Part shown: positions 1-12,358 of the stretch, in pieces
Numbering within the stretch: the first letter of the stretch is position 1
Layout: every line of letters begins with the position of its first letter
NCBI RefSeq assembly: GCF_910592395.1
Contig: NC_088313.1
Coordinates: 17,996,437 to 18,060,436 of the forward strand
Reading direction: 5' to 3'
Length of the DNA stretch: 64,000 nucleotides
Source: Lineus longissimus
Taxonomy: Eukaryota > Nemertea > Pilidiophora > Heteronemertea > Lineidae
Translations under genes and position numbers: made by a program
Notes under the pieces: model-generated
Databases searched by the model: none
Told to the model about the DNA's origin: nothing
What the model saw: the letters and a program-made list of their open reading frames with translations, nothing else

Positions 1-3000
1 CAAGATTTTTTTCCTCTCTTCAAATGATTGATGACGTTCTTGAGAACTTTTCGAAAAAGACTTTGCAGCAATTTTTACTGGCGATAAAGCCTGCAAAAGA
101 ATAGACACAGAAGTTTATAATGAGGCGGCTTCCGAATTGACACACGGGAAATATTGATCAAATCTTGACATAAAGTCATTCCAACAACTAAGAGGCCAAA
201 CTGCAAATTTGTTCCTTATGATACTTTGAGAGCCATGTAAGATGTACACATGTGAGTACCCATGGTTGATTTCTCCCGGATTTACTCTTCCAAGTCGTTG
301 GAGAGACAAAAGATGCAGTTCCCTAGGAAGGCCGAGATGGTAAGTACCACACATGTAACAAGTTGCTTCTGCATCATGACATACCATTGGATTAGGCTTG
401 GGTTTCTGAGGTGCAGAGTCCTCCGGGGTGTATGCCACAGTGCCCTCTAAGAGATTGGTAATGGTCATGTCGACATCCCTCGTGGTGCCTGCAATGGAGA
501 AAACATAGAATAAAACTGCAGGAAACAATTCTGAACACTACCTACACTTGTATAAACTACACCCACTAACCACCTATGGTAATGAAGTTCCACTAAGGAT
601 AGCAATGACTAAGGCTTCTCATCTTCAGTACAGTACTCACTCAAATCTCTTTTGATGACATGAAGAGGCACCTGCGTTAAGACTTCTTTCACTTGCTGTG
701 TCATTAAGTTGAGACGTTGGTCTTCTTCCGGACTTGATGATCGCCATGAGCTGCGGAGGCTCCCCCTGGTGATCAGCGTAGGAGATGTGGAAAGGCTGCT
801 GTCACTGCCGAGGTTGGGAGTAGCACCTGAAAATGGGAAATTAGATGTATTTTTACCTAAGACACGGATGGTGTTATTAACAGGTGGCAATCAATATATA
901 AGCATTATATTGCATTGTACATACTTGCTTGTATTTCCTTGAGCCACTGGTTGCAATTCAGTAATAGCGAAAAGATTTTTTATGATAATTACCTGATTGA
1001 GCATGTTGATTTGTAACAGGGGGTTGGAAAGTCATTCTTTTGAACAATTCTGCCTTGTCAGCACTTGTAAAATTTGAAACCTCCAACTTGAGGGCCTCAG
1101 CAAAGAGTTTCTCTGCCCGTCTGCAGTAATCTTCTGTTGTTTCGGTTTCGTTTCGTCTAATGACTGGCAGGATTTTGAGATGGAAGTGTGTGTACGGCAC
1201 AAATAGATGCCAGAAGATGTCAGAGACATATGTGGAGCCAAGAACACTCTGAAAAGTGGAAGATAAGATTTAGTTATGAAAATGTAAGCTTGTTCCCTTA
1301 AAACAATTGACTTTTTTAATGTAACATATGGCTCTACGCTTCAAGTGCCTGTAAACCTCTAATAAAATTGAAGCCCAAGATTTGTAAAGATTACACCAAC
1401 CAAGTAAATAATAATTCTTGAAGTAATACTTACTATTGCCACATTCGTGAATGGTGGCCTAGATGTCTGTATGGCAATCTGCAATGAAAAAACATATCAT
1501 AAATATGCATATAAACATATCGGATATTTATGACATACTCTTTTCCATACCTGCCTTAGGTCAACAGAAAAACAATATGCATTAGGCAGACCCCACCCAT
1601 CAAGAGTGAATGAAGTCAAACAAGCTCTGGAACAGACACATAACATATCAAAATTCAATCTCATTTATCTCACTTACTGGCTGAATAGATAAACCAAGTC
1701 TGAACGGCCATTCCTGGAATCTCAACAAGGCCTTCTTTCCACTGGTTGTCACACCCTCTGGGAACACCAATAGGGAGTAGGGGGAATCTGAAATCAGACA
1801 AAGTAAAATTAACAAGAGTTCTATTTCTATAACACATCGCAATGATCTACATACTTAGATGGAAACGGTTGATAAGTGAAATCATACCTCTACAATATTC
1901 CTGTATATTGACTTCAACTGGTGCATCTCTCAGAGTGTAACCAAGGTCAACAAATCCCATCAGCCACTGGATCATCTTGTCTACTTTCTTGGTTAACAAC
2001 TGTAAGAAGAAACAGCCAATGTAAACTAGCAAGAAGGAACATCCAATGTAAACAACTGTTAGAAGGAACATCCAATGTAAAAACTCCTGTCAGTTTTTCA
2101 AGCATTAATTCCTCACCATAAAATTTTCAACAATCAAATCTGTGGCAAGGTGGTCAAAGACACTGCTATGATTTGAAAGGAGAAGTTTGACGCTTGAGTC
2201 TCGTTGCTCCATGCCTTCTGTGGTCAACACTATGCCAAGGACACCGCACATCACACGCAGAACAAACCTGAAATTGAAGAGAAGAAGAGGTGTACTACAG
2301 GTACACATACTAAAACTAGGACACAACCTGAAATGGCCTTATTCAGACTCAACATTCAAACTTTGAAACGCAGCCAAAGTAGAAAAAAATCTTTTGAAGA
2401 GACAACTGTGAAATTCAAACCAAGAGATTCTCTTGACTTTACTCACAAACAGGAGTAGTGACACAACATTTTAAAGCATATCACATGGCTGCCACATATA
2501 ATACTACCTGAGTACTGAGTGTAGAATCTGCTATGGTCACTGATTGACCTCTCTCACCCTAATCAAGCAAAGGTTCATGAAGGAACAGTTAATTTCATAG
2601 CAATTTGTTACATCTCCTTCTGGCACAAATACGGTAGTAAGATATCAATTCTGATGGGTCTTCACAAGAGCATTGAAACTTACCTCCTCAGGAGTGACTT
2701 CTTTGCTAGGATGCTAGCAACCACCAATACATTGAATCCAATGAAGACACGTAGAACACACAGGACAATTCCAAGAGGAAAGTACAGTAAGATAGGAACC
2801 AAGGCAAGGCCCTTAGGAAACCTGAAAAAAGAAAAGCCAATGGGAAATAAATGAATAAACAAAGAGGGTTATATATATTTCATCAGCCATGTCAGGGAAT
2901 CTCCATAAGGTGGACAACAAGAGAAGACCATTACTTTCAAGTGGTGTCTATAGACGTGTTGCTTGAAGCAGTGATCTTGATCCACCGAACAGCTGAGCCC

Positions 3001-3168
3001 TAACACATGAACAGGAGTGTAGGCCAGCAGCCAGGATCAGGAGTGTAAAACTGCTGGATGATATGGATAGAAAACTGGTTAATTTACGACCATACGAGTA
3101 AACAATGCTGACAACCTTAATATCTACCTGGACTTTTCAAACAGGTCCACAAGCTGCACAGTTGCCAT
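1..3168 (-). CDS. AUP1: AUP1 lipid droplet-regulating VLDL assembly factor / ERAD adaptor (3' end beyond window)
   Basis: AUP1 sits in the ER membrane and on lipid droplets as a monotopic hairpin protein. Its CUE domain and C-terminal G2BR recruit ubiquitin and the E2 UBE2G2 for ER-associated degradation. Exons on the minus strand: 3168-3128, 2821-2684, 2267-2117, 1999-1888, 1787-1678, 1478-1434, 1248-993, 826-641, 488-385, 90-<1. All have GT-AG borders and consistent phase, giving 411 codons before the window edge. Visible domains are a hydrophobic hairpin (residues about 18-50), an acyltransferase HX4D motif NHSSVFD (residues 92-98), a PEG block in LLVFPEGVTTSGKKALLRF, and a CUE domain beginning VKEVLTQVPLHVIKRDL and continuing DVDMTITNLLEGTVAYTPED across the intron. 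The last visible exon carries SSQERHQSFEERKKIL, the start of the G2BR-like tail; the stop codon lies outside. The start ATG at 3168 gives MATVQLVDLFEKSR, close in length to vertebrate N termini. Orthology rests on recalled human AUP1 sequence. Confidence 0.93.
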
Positions 3169-4636
3169 CCTAAAATATTCAGTCAGAACTTAGTTATATG
3201 GCATTTAGTATGAGAAAATTTTAGGATTTCTTGAGAAAGACATGTTGGTGTCGTCGTTGTTGAAATGAATCCAAAGCAATTGTATTTCCTTTCGGGCCGC
3301 TCGGTATCACGTGATGCGAAGTTACATTTCCTAAAAATACTTGGATCAAGGTGCAGTTTGTTTTCATCATTATTTGGCTTAACAGAACATTGTATTAAAA
3401 AAGAAATACCGCAAATATCAGCTTTCGAATGTGTTTTAGTAGTTAGTGACCTTTGATCAACCATATTCAATGTTGTTTTTGTCATTGCAGTCAAAATACT
3501 GGTGACCTAAACTTGTCTTGTAATTTGGCAAATGCAAAAGTGATGAGAAAAAAGTCAAGTCTCGTGTGCATAGAGTAGGCCTATGCATGCTATTCCATTG
3601 TCATCTGAAGCTGTGGAAGATGTCTTCATGACTATTGGTCCAGGACTTCATTCACGTCTCCGCTTTTATCATTATAGAGCCCGAAAAAAGTGTGAATGGC
3701 TTAGGCCCCTTAGGCTTAATATAATGTGATGTCCATTCAATGTTTTTCCCCTTATATAGCATATGGCAATCCTCCCCCATTGCAGAAGTCCCTTCTAGTG
3801 CCAACCTGTTTGAGCTCTAGTCTCCTGCCTTTTAGCCAAAATTTACTAGTTAAACTAGATTGCATATGTTTCTGACACCATTTTGTATAGAATTGCTACA
3901 GAAGTCAAAGGTTACATGTATATTTTCCATTGTTTGCTCCCGTTGATGCAGTAAGGCCAAACAAATGATTTATTTGTGTCATCCGTGCATGCCAATTTCT
4001 TCTCCCTATTGACCTAAAACAAGTCTGTGGGGCTAATGAGTTAGGAATATTGCTCAGTATTATTCATTATTGCCACTGTATCAAACAGCCTTTACATGTA
4101 TCTGGGTGAGAAACTGTTTCATAGAGTTCATGACAATGTTCAGTCGTGATGTATTTTGTGTGCTCTGCAACACCATGGCCTTGATGGCAATTGATGATCA
4201 TGTGATTTAGATCACTTTTCAAAATGAGTTACACCAACACTAACTAACAGTGAGTAATATAATTATCTGGGTGGAGAGTTATCATTTGTTCATTAGATTG
4301 CTCTGAATTCATATCAGGAATTGCATGTCAAAGATTTGTCAGTTAGCTAGGATGTACTTGTAGGCCCAGTAGAAGTAGTAGTTTATGTTCTGACAATCCA
4401 TTGGTGAATCTGTACAGGAACTGTCAACAACAGCGGCTCTGTGACATGATGAAAAGTATGACTTGCTTTTATTGATGGTGTGGTGTGCATTCATCTCAGC
4501 AGACTTGCAGAAATAAGAAGGAGGGGAAGCCTACTCGGCCAAAAAAAACCCCTTTCCTCCGTATCCAAATTGTTGGCTCTTTGACATTCATTTCTTTACT
4601 TTCCTTGCAGACGAGTTTCTCACCCACGCCCTGAGT
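3169..4636. other. Divergent intergenic region between AUP1 and the nuclear receptor
   Basis: This 1.47-kb stretch separates the AUP1 start codon (minus) from the receptor's first coding exon (plus) and should hold both promoters. A splice acceptor (ttccttgcag, ending at 4610) shows that the receptor transcript has at least one non-coding 5' exon upstream, which I could not place. No convincing coding exon, RNA gene or repeat was seen; the short ORFs at 3183-3494 look like chance. Confidence 0.5.
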
Positions 4637-7600
4637 ATGGCGTCTCCATCTGAGGACGATGGCAGCGAAACGAATGAGGTTGACAATGACACATCGGAAT
4701 ATTCACCTTTCTCAGAAGCGGCGTCTTCACAGGATAGCGAACAACTGCAATCTCTCGTAAGTTTAACTACATGTCAGTCACATGACAATGTATCATATTC
4801 TACACTACTAGGACACTACAAATGTACGAACACAAGGTTAAGTGCATTGTTGGAACTTTCCAGTTTTTCCTTCCTCATGTCTGGGCATGCAATTGACTGA
4901 ACATGCTAGGTTTTACATAAAAGGACCAGCATCACCTTATTCATGACTAAAATATCATGTGGTCTTGACTAAATAAAAATGTTGGCCCAGCCAACGATAT
5001 CGATTTAGTTTCAACTATTTTTAGATAAAAGGAATCTCCAACTTGAAGTCCAAAGTCCACATGATTACGCTTGTCTGAGTTCATTATCATTATTGAAGAT
5101 GTTTTATTTGTGTTTTGATTTTATCTTGTGGTCATCTTGACCCTGACCTTATCGCTCTGTTCAAATTGAGTGAAGATTTTCTTTTTGACATTATTTGTAA
5201 AATGGCCAATTTCACAGACATGATATATCTATCATCAGCTTAGGCGATGATGATGATAAGCAATCACTCTGTCAGTCAGTATCAGTTCATGCAGTTTTGC
5301 TGTCACGAAGGAATGCTGAGAGTGGAAATTTCCCAAGAACTTCAAACAGTTTGTAAATGATCCAAGTGGGGATGGAAACAGGAAAAATGACACTAATTTT
5401 TTGGATTGAATGAGACATGCTTCTCACTGCAGAACTCATATTATTACACATTTTATTACACATTTTGACTGCTCAATGATTGCACCATTCTTTGCTTATT
5501 CTGTTCTTTTTTACTCCGACATGTACGATTTTCACTTTCATTTTGACTCGACCTCGTGAAATATCTGTATTGTCCGAAAATTAGACCAGCCCAAATAGTG
5601 ACGAAATTGAGGTGCGTCTCTCACCTCTTGACCTGACTGGTCAAAAGTGTTCTCAATTTTGTCGTATCTAGATTGCAATAAAAGTCCCACCATAATAATT
5701 GATTTTTGAAGAAATATTTAAAGATTCTTCAAATTTAGAAAATATGTAGTTTTGGTGATACATGTACAAGTACGTCGCAATGCAACCACCTAGTTGTCCA
5801 TGAAGGATGTACACCTCTCTTGAAACCGCTTTTATGCTCTAACACATTTAACACGAAAGGCACCTGCATGCTACACGTCATATGACTTGAGGGACATTTG
5901 GGAAGTTTTCATCTTGCTTCCTTGCAATCCCAAAGAAATCCTTTGATTTGGTAAGATCCGACTACATACATATATGGTAAATGGGTTATTAGGGCCCCAA
6001 AGCTGGCCAGACAATGCGTCAGTCTGGGTCAAGGAGGGGTCAGCATCAGCTGGGGAAGGAGATAAACATCTTATCAACTTCGACACAATTCTTTAAGGTA
6101 TATCATCACTATCAGTAACAGTGTGTCATCATGACCCAGAGATCATCTAGAGTATGTTGAACATCAAATATAGGAGAGTTTTGTTCCATGGTCATTGCAT
6201 TCTCTGCAACGATCTGTTGCCCTATGTCTTTCCATCAATCATCCTGGTTGGCAAACGCGTTGTTACAGGAACTTGGAATGGAGTTAGCTACTACTGCCTT
6301 TGCTACAACCGATAAAGAAGACGTAAGTTCTGAATCTTATCTGTGGAAGATAAAACCTTGGGGACATTCAGACCTACTTCCTTGACGTAAAATATCACCC
6401 TCCTTGACTTGTGGCATGTTCTCATGGACTTTCTCCTTTAAAATTTCATTGATAAGATCAAATAGTCATGGTCTTTATGAATACTTAATAAGATTAAGCA
6501 TCTCCTTTTAATGACACCGCATTGATTTCCTTTACTTTGTCTATGAAAAGTAGGCTGTGATCATGTTAGAATTTTGGCTGCCTTCGAAGGTTTGTGCATT
6601 GATTTTCCCTCTGTGTTACGTTTTCTCTGCGGTATTTTTGAGCTGGTTAATGGTTGCTCTCTGATGTTTTCATTTTCGTTCAGCAGTCAGTGCCTTCCAC
6701 TCCAGGGCAAAGGACATCTGTCTCTCTTGGTGAACAATGTGTTGTTGAGATGTCGCAAGATCCAAGGGAATGCCAACTACCATCGACAGGTGGAGGGTAA
6801 CCACGATGCTGCTGTCCATAGAGTATCTGGATGGAGGAACTGAAGGACTGGACTTGACGAAACACCAGAAACCTGTGTATTGTTAATTCTCGCACTATAC
6901 CATTTCCAACCGACTCTGAACTGATCTTTTCTTTTCCACAGTCAACCTTGGCTAATGAAGCATCCAAACAAGGCACGAAACGAAAACATCGGGCAAAAGA
7001 TGACAAGATCTGCGGAGTTTGTGGGGATAAGGCTCTTGGGTACAACTTTGATGCCATCTCATGTGAATCTTGCAAGGCATTTTTCAGGAGGAATGCTCTC
7101 AAAAACAAGGTAAACATAAAAATCAGAAAAAAGGCTCTGACCTGAGTTTCTGATCTCTTTTAAGGACAGCCTGTGCATTGCAAATGCTATCCAAATGCAC
7201 ATTTAAGTTTATACAGTACTGTAAAATATGTTATTTACTTGCTTAGCAATTGAATATACTTCTTGCTGCAAAAATCAAGCAGAAAAAAATGTTTCACACT
7301 GTGCATAATATGTTTGATATCTGATAAAAAGTCAATTTTTAATAATTGTCCCAAATTTGTGTAGCAGGTATATTGTGGATCATAACTACCACTGACTTGT
7401 CTGATCTGTTACTCAAATTATTTCCCTCAGACAAGTGACATTTAGGCCTTCACAGTTATTTCGGTCATCAAATTAATGAACTATTAACATTGATTTGTTA
7501 AATTGAGTGGGAAAGTGTTGGTCATGTTGCCTGCAATGGTGCAATGACTTACTGTCAGTAGAGTACAATTTCATGTATTGAGTTAATTTTTTGTTTCTTT

Positions 7601-8881
7601 TCAGATTTCGAAGTGTATGTTCAGCGGAACATGTAAACTTGACATCAACACAAGGCGATTCTGCTCGTTCTGCCGATTGAGCAAATGTTTAGAAATTGGA
7701 ATGAAAAAAGACATGATTCTTGGTAAGACAGGTGTTGGTTTACTTATAATTCACCTCAGAAATGTTAAGTTTTACACCTCGGTTGCAATGTGGTATTGTT
7801 TTCAGTGTATAATACATTGAACCACATCCAAAATCCTTGACAAGCATTTGTTGGACTTGGGTATGGCTGAAGTGACAGTGAACATATTCCAACTTGCACA
7901 AGGTGCAAGAAGTATTTCAGATTTAGAGATTTTTTCTCTGAAATCTTTACTCACTCATTTTGATAACTTATAACTTCAGGCGATACACAAAAGAAGGCTC
8001 GATTAGAAAAGATGTCAAAGAACAAACAGCGTCGTGGAGTGTCGACTGGTGAGAAAATTACGCCGGTGATGTCACCACAAAGCGACGATTCGAGCAACTA
8101 CACAACAGTAAAGGTGGAGCCGTCTGATTCATTACCGGAAGATCATGAATATTTCTGCTGGTCGCCCTCCGAACCAACCACCGGATTACAACCGATGCGA
8201 AAAATGTCCGCGGAGGAAATTCTCGTGATAACGGAATTATCGACGGCTTATCAAAATTCATTTTACAAGATGGAGGAAAATCCTACAGAAAATTCAAAAC
8301 TGAATGACTTGGTGAACTATTCTGGTTTGATTGTGAGGAAGCTGATTAAATTTGCTAAAAAAATTGATGATTTTGTCCGTTTGAGTCAGGACAGTCAGAT
8401 TTGGCTTCTGAAGGGCGTGGTACTGAGTACTCTCTTCATACGGTCAGCGGAGCATTATAATCAGGAAAAGGATGCGTGGATTACCCCGACGTGTGAAATA
8501 CCAACAATTGTTTTAAAACGAGCAACGGGCTATGAGAAATTTCATGAAGAACATATAAAGTATTGCAAGTCTATTAAACCCCTCACACAGGATGATCCAA
8601 ATATCTTGATGATGATGATGATAATCTCGTTATTTTATCCAGATCGCCCAAATGTGACAGAGCGTGAAACTGTCTCGGATGCACAGGACAAATACATTTG
8701 CCTTCTAAAGCATTATTTAGAATCTAAGTATTCATTTTATCGAGCTCGGCAACTTTTCCCTCGAATTCTCGCTAAATTGGACGAATTACAAGAATTAACG
8801 GAAAATCATGGACGTGTTTTGTTACACGTGAATCCCAGTGAAATTGAGCCTCTAATGTTGGAAATTTTCGACTTGAAATGA
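4637..8881 (+). CDS. Nuclear receptor of the NR1J (DHR96-like) group
   Basis: A ligand-regulated transcription factor. Exons: 4637-4756, 6942-7109, 7605-7722, 7980-8881 (435 aa), with an optional in-phase 54-nt exon at 6269-6322. The A/B region is short and acidic. The DNA-binding domain (residues about 64-136) has both C4 zinc fingers: [18 protein letters not shown], then CMFSGTC and FCSFC. The P-box is [10 protein letters not shown], shared with Drosophila DHR96 and unlike the EGCKG box of VDR/PXR. The ligand-binding domain fills roughly residues 200-435 in one exon and ends with an AF-2 helix PLMLEIFD, so co-activator recruitment looks intact. The hinge carries a basic stretch and a VKVEPSD motif that resembles a sumoylation site (inference). 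DHR96/NR1J receptors act in xenobiotic and lipid/sterol response; this role is by family only. Introns at 4757-6941, 7110-7604 and 7723-7979 hold no other supported exon. Subfamily placement needs a tree. Confidence 0.9.
6269..6322 (+). CDS. Candidate optional 54-nt exon of the nuclear receptor
   Basis: An open segment bounded by an AG acceptor (ttgttacag) and a strong donor (gacGTAAGT). It is exactly 18 codons in phase 0, matching the phase-0 intron it sits in, so inclusion would add [18 protein letters not shown] between the acidic A/B region and the DNA-binding domain. The acceptor has a weak pyrimidine tract. It could be an alternative exon or chance. Confidence 0.3.
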
Positions 8882-11435
8882 TAATTCTGAACGGTAGCTA
8901 CAATTGTACATCATTTCATTTCATTGATATGTGACAGTTTCAATTCATGTGTTCTCTTATGATGTTAAACCTGTTTACTTGGAATCTGACAAATGTTCTT
9001 GAAGAGAAAGTCACGTGTTGTGGCAGGATTCTAACCAGGTCTTTTGTATGGTCTTTTACGGCCACATGGGGGCGCCAACAACACTAGTAAAAAGAAATTT
9101 TGGAGATTTTCTCTAGCTCCCATGTCAGAGATGACGCATCATGATACATGTATGAACGTGATGTGTGAATGTTACGTCAAAAAAGTCCTGGCTGTTATGA
9201 TCCACCAAACTGTCATGATGAGGGTTGCTTAGATTCCTTTTGCTTTTTAGTTTGATTCTCACTGACTGAGTGTGCTCTATGTGATAAGTGTGATTGATAT
9301 GTTTTGCATTATAAATGTGCAATTAGTCCTTGATTCTGTGTGTAAAAAATAATTAACCAACGTTTTGAAACTAAGCTTTGAAATATTATGCATAGGTCAC
9401 TGAATAACAATGCAAAGATCTGATTTCCAAGAGTTTGTTACTCTTAATGCAGCGTAGCTCAGAACCATAGTTTTTAGAGAAAAATGGGATGCTGGTGGTT
9501 TATCTTATGGAGGGCTTGTAGTCACTGGCCTTACCAGGTGTTCGCAAAAGCTTACAAATGATTAAATGTCTAAGCCTGCTCGGGCTTAACCTGAACCATG
9601 GATCTTTGGTCCTAAACCAATCAAATATATCTTTTTAAATGAAAATTTTAAAACTAAACAAATGGCTTAGTTTGAATGTAACCTGGTCTAGATTGTACAT
9701 TGTGTATATTTAAAAACTAATGAAATATATTGATATATTATATATAATTCAGCAAGGGTATGAGAAAAATGGCCTTAAAATTGTGAATTGTGGAAGCGGA
9801 GAGCTGTTGAGGTTTTAGGTTAGCTCAGTCAGCTATGGCTCTTGATATGTGATCACACTAATGTCTCAAAATAGACCAAGAAGGCGTATTTTGTGTACAG
9901 GTTTTTGTTTACAATTCAATAAATTTATTGAGAAATAATTATTCAATTTTACGCCTGATCATAGATGATTTTGATTCAAGATGTACAAATGATAGTGACG
10001 GAGAGACTTTATTTTGAAATTATTGTTAGTTTTTTGTAGTTTCCTATATGATATAATCTCTATCAGTTCTTCGTTGTTTGATCACACTAGCAACTTAATG
10101 ATGTGGTGCCATTGGAACCAGCGAAGTTTGTATCTAGACAGCATCCAAGTGTGGATAGCATCTGGATCAATTGCCGATTCGAAACTTTAAATGTGAGGCA
10201 TGGATATTTTACTTCACTGGTTCACGCTTTATTGTATTGATTACCGGTAGATTGGTCTTCTACATGTATGTACAGAATGTCACAGCTTAGTGCTACACCT
10301 GCATTTGTAAACTGATCAGGTCAAGACAGCTGGGAGGGTCAGGTCGACCAACATGTACAATGTAAGAACGATCCTTTTATTTAGCAAGATTTAATTGATG
10401 TTTCTTTCTGTGAGGCAGTGTGAGAGTTGTTGAATATCTACCGGTAGTTTATCTTGAGTTGTATATAGTAGATATTACCATGTACCAACATGAGGATTAA
10501 CCACTGATGCAATTTCTTCTTTGTTTAGTTAATAACAATGATAGTAATAATGCTAGTGATTTTTTCAATAATAAGTGCTTATCACTGTACTATTTACTGT
10601 GTCAAAGTGCTTTACAATCACACACATTATTACCTAGCCAATCCAGAATTTGTTGAGTTTATTAGATTTTGTTTATGATTTGAGAGGTTTTCTCGAGCTT
10701 AATTCTATTTTTTGGCAAGAAGTCTTTGTACATCTACTGACAGGTTACAGCTTTTGTGGTTGTTGGGAAAAATGATGAAATTGATGGTAACATGACGTTA
10801 GTTCACTTTAAGCTTAATACTAGAGCTTTCTTGTATACCAAGGCAGCCCCAGACATAGTCAGCAACAGATGATAATGCAAATATAATACAGTGTACTTGT
10901 ACGATAAAATGGAACACAATAATAATATTGATTATCTTTGAATTAACTTGTTGTCGGTGCAGAAGTCAGTGTGAGTTCATCATTAACAAAAGATGCTGGT
11001 GACATTATATATCTAAAGTGCCGTGCAGTCAAGTGATTTAAATCACTACGACCTGCATTTATGATTGCATGCAACAAAAGTTGTTTGTGTGTGGTGCACA
11101 TCGCAGGTCATCTTGCCTGCGACAAGAATCTGTGATCGAGGTGAATTGTGATTATTATCAAACCCAGCGATTACTGGTTCATGCAGACAGGGATTTTTTG
11201 TTGCGCATAACAGTGATTCTCATCACAGGTTGCAGTGATTTAGATGGCTGGTTTGCACTGCGCTTCTGTGTGAAATGTTGGGGAATGACTGTATTCGTAT
11301 AAGTGGCTGTAATCTTCATTAATGTGTAGAGCCTAACCCTACCATCTTATATTAGTAGAGCTTCGTCTTTGTATGCTGGGAATACATGATAAAGATGCAG
11401 ATGCAGTCTTGTTGATAATACAAGCTTTTACTAAA
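8882..11435. other. Nuclear receptor 3' UTR and AT-rich intergenic DNA
   Basis: Starts directly after the receptor stop codon. A poly(A) signal AATAAA lies at 9919-9924 inside a near-palindrome (AATAAATTTATT) that could serve both strands. Around 10555-10625 a block rich in AATAATAA followed by CAAAGTGCTTTACAATCACA resembles ends of dispersed repeats seen in many invertebrate genomes; this is a resemblance only. Short ORFs here show no family features, and I see no RNA gene. Confidence 0.45.
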
Positions 11436-11762
11436 TTACGTCTCTTTTCTTATTTTGTTTTCTCTATTTTTGAAGTCCTCCAATCTGACTTGTTTATCCA
11501 CATTCATGAAAGAGTGGCTGACATCCATTGAGGAAGTGGGCTTCTGATACATCCCGGTAGATGGAGATGCGACTCGTACTTTTTCAAGGCCCCCATTTAC
11601 ATTGTATAGACTACGATAAAGCCTTTGCCTAGCAATGCTAACATGCATAGATCTCACAATCTGTCGCAACCTATTCATGTTGTGTCTGAAATCAGTCACA
11701 ACTTGGGACAAAACAGCTTTTCGTCTGATATGTTGTGACCAGAAGCCTCTGTAGTGGACCAT
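11436..11762 (-). CDS. Unrecognised 108-codon ORF downstream of SUPV3L1
   Basis: An open frame beginning MVHYRGFWSQHIRRK and ending KNRENKIRKET. It is basic, with no signal peptide or membrane segment, and I recognise no family. Its start lies inside the first copy of a local direct duplication (11756-11841), which argues that the ATG may be fortuitous. It lies 0.6 kb beyond the SUPV3L1 stop on the same strand and could be the tail exon of an otherwise unseen gene, or chance. Confidence 0.2.
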   Translation of the reverse strand: MVHYRGFWSQHIRRKAVLSQVVTDFRHNMNRLRQIVRSMHVSIARQRLYRSLYNVNGGLEKVRVASPSTGMYQKPTSSMDVSHSFMNVDKQVRLEDFKNRENKIRKET

Positions 11763-12010
11763 TCCACCATGTCTTTCAGAACTCTCAACTGTGATTCAAT
11801 ATATTAGTTCTGCCTCATACTTTGTCAGGGGGACACATTCAACGTGGGATGGGGCATCTCATTTTACAATCAAGGCAAATCATTGCTTTTCAGAAGAGAC
11901 CAGGAGATCGTGGGACTGTGCAGGACCATTCCACCATGTCTTTCAGAACTCTCAGCTGACAGTGATTCAATGTTGGTTCTGCCTCATACTTTGTCAGGGG
12001 GACACATTCA
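11756..12010. repeat. Direct duplication, two ~87-bp copies 81 bp apart
   Basis: Copy 1 (about 11756-11841) and copy 2 (about 11923-12010) share the blocks ggaccattccaccatgtc, tttcagaactctca, gtgattcaat and gttctgcctcatactttgtc, followed by agggggacacattca. Differences are a few substitutions and a 4-bp insertion, so the duplication is fairly recent. The unit encodes nothing recognisable. Confidence 0.8.
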
Positions 12011-12119
12011 TGGTTGATGGACGGGTTGTCACTGAGGAGCTCTTGGGTATGGTATCACACCCAGCTTGCCCAAATACTAACCTTGATTAACAAGAGCACC
12101 AACTATACATACATGTCAA

Positions 12120-12125
12120 TTTATT
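12120..12125 (-). promoter_or_regulatory. Candidate poly(A) signal of SUPV3L1
   Basis: TTTATT on the plus strand reads AATAAA on the minus strand, about 235 nt past the SUPV3L1 stop codon at 12359, a normal distance. Confidence 0.4.
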
Positions 12126-12358
12126 CAAAATATCACTTCAACTCAAGGTTTAGACAACCAGAAAGTTATTGCGCATTGTTGGTGAGCTTTATCACGCTGA
12201 AGCTCTTGGAGTTTAATTGTCCCAATTTCTTGACATAGTTGGAACATTCTATGCTGCATGTGGACATTGAGGTTGAACACACTAGGCAGGACTTGAGTTG
12301 ACGCAACCAAAACTCTCTAGACTATTCAATAAAAAGTTCAGCAATAAATCATCCTATG

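Noticed and set aside
6684-6796. Open segment [18 protein letters not shown]... as an extra receptor exon
   Set aside because: Acceptor and donors exist, but every GT donor leaves a phase that breaks the frame into the DNA-binding-domain exon.
6680-7117. 145-codon minus-strand ORF overlapping the receptor's zinc-finger exon
   Set aside because: Antisense of a well-supported coding exon, with no independent features.
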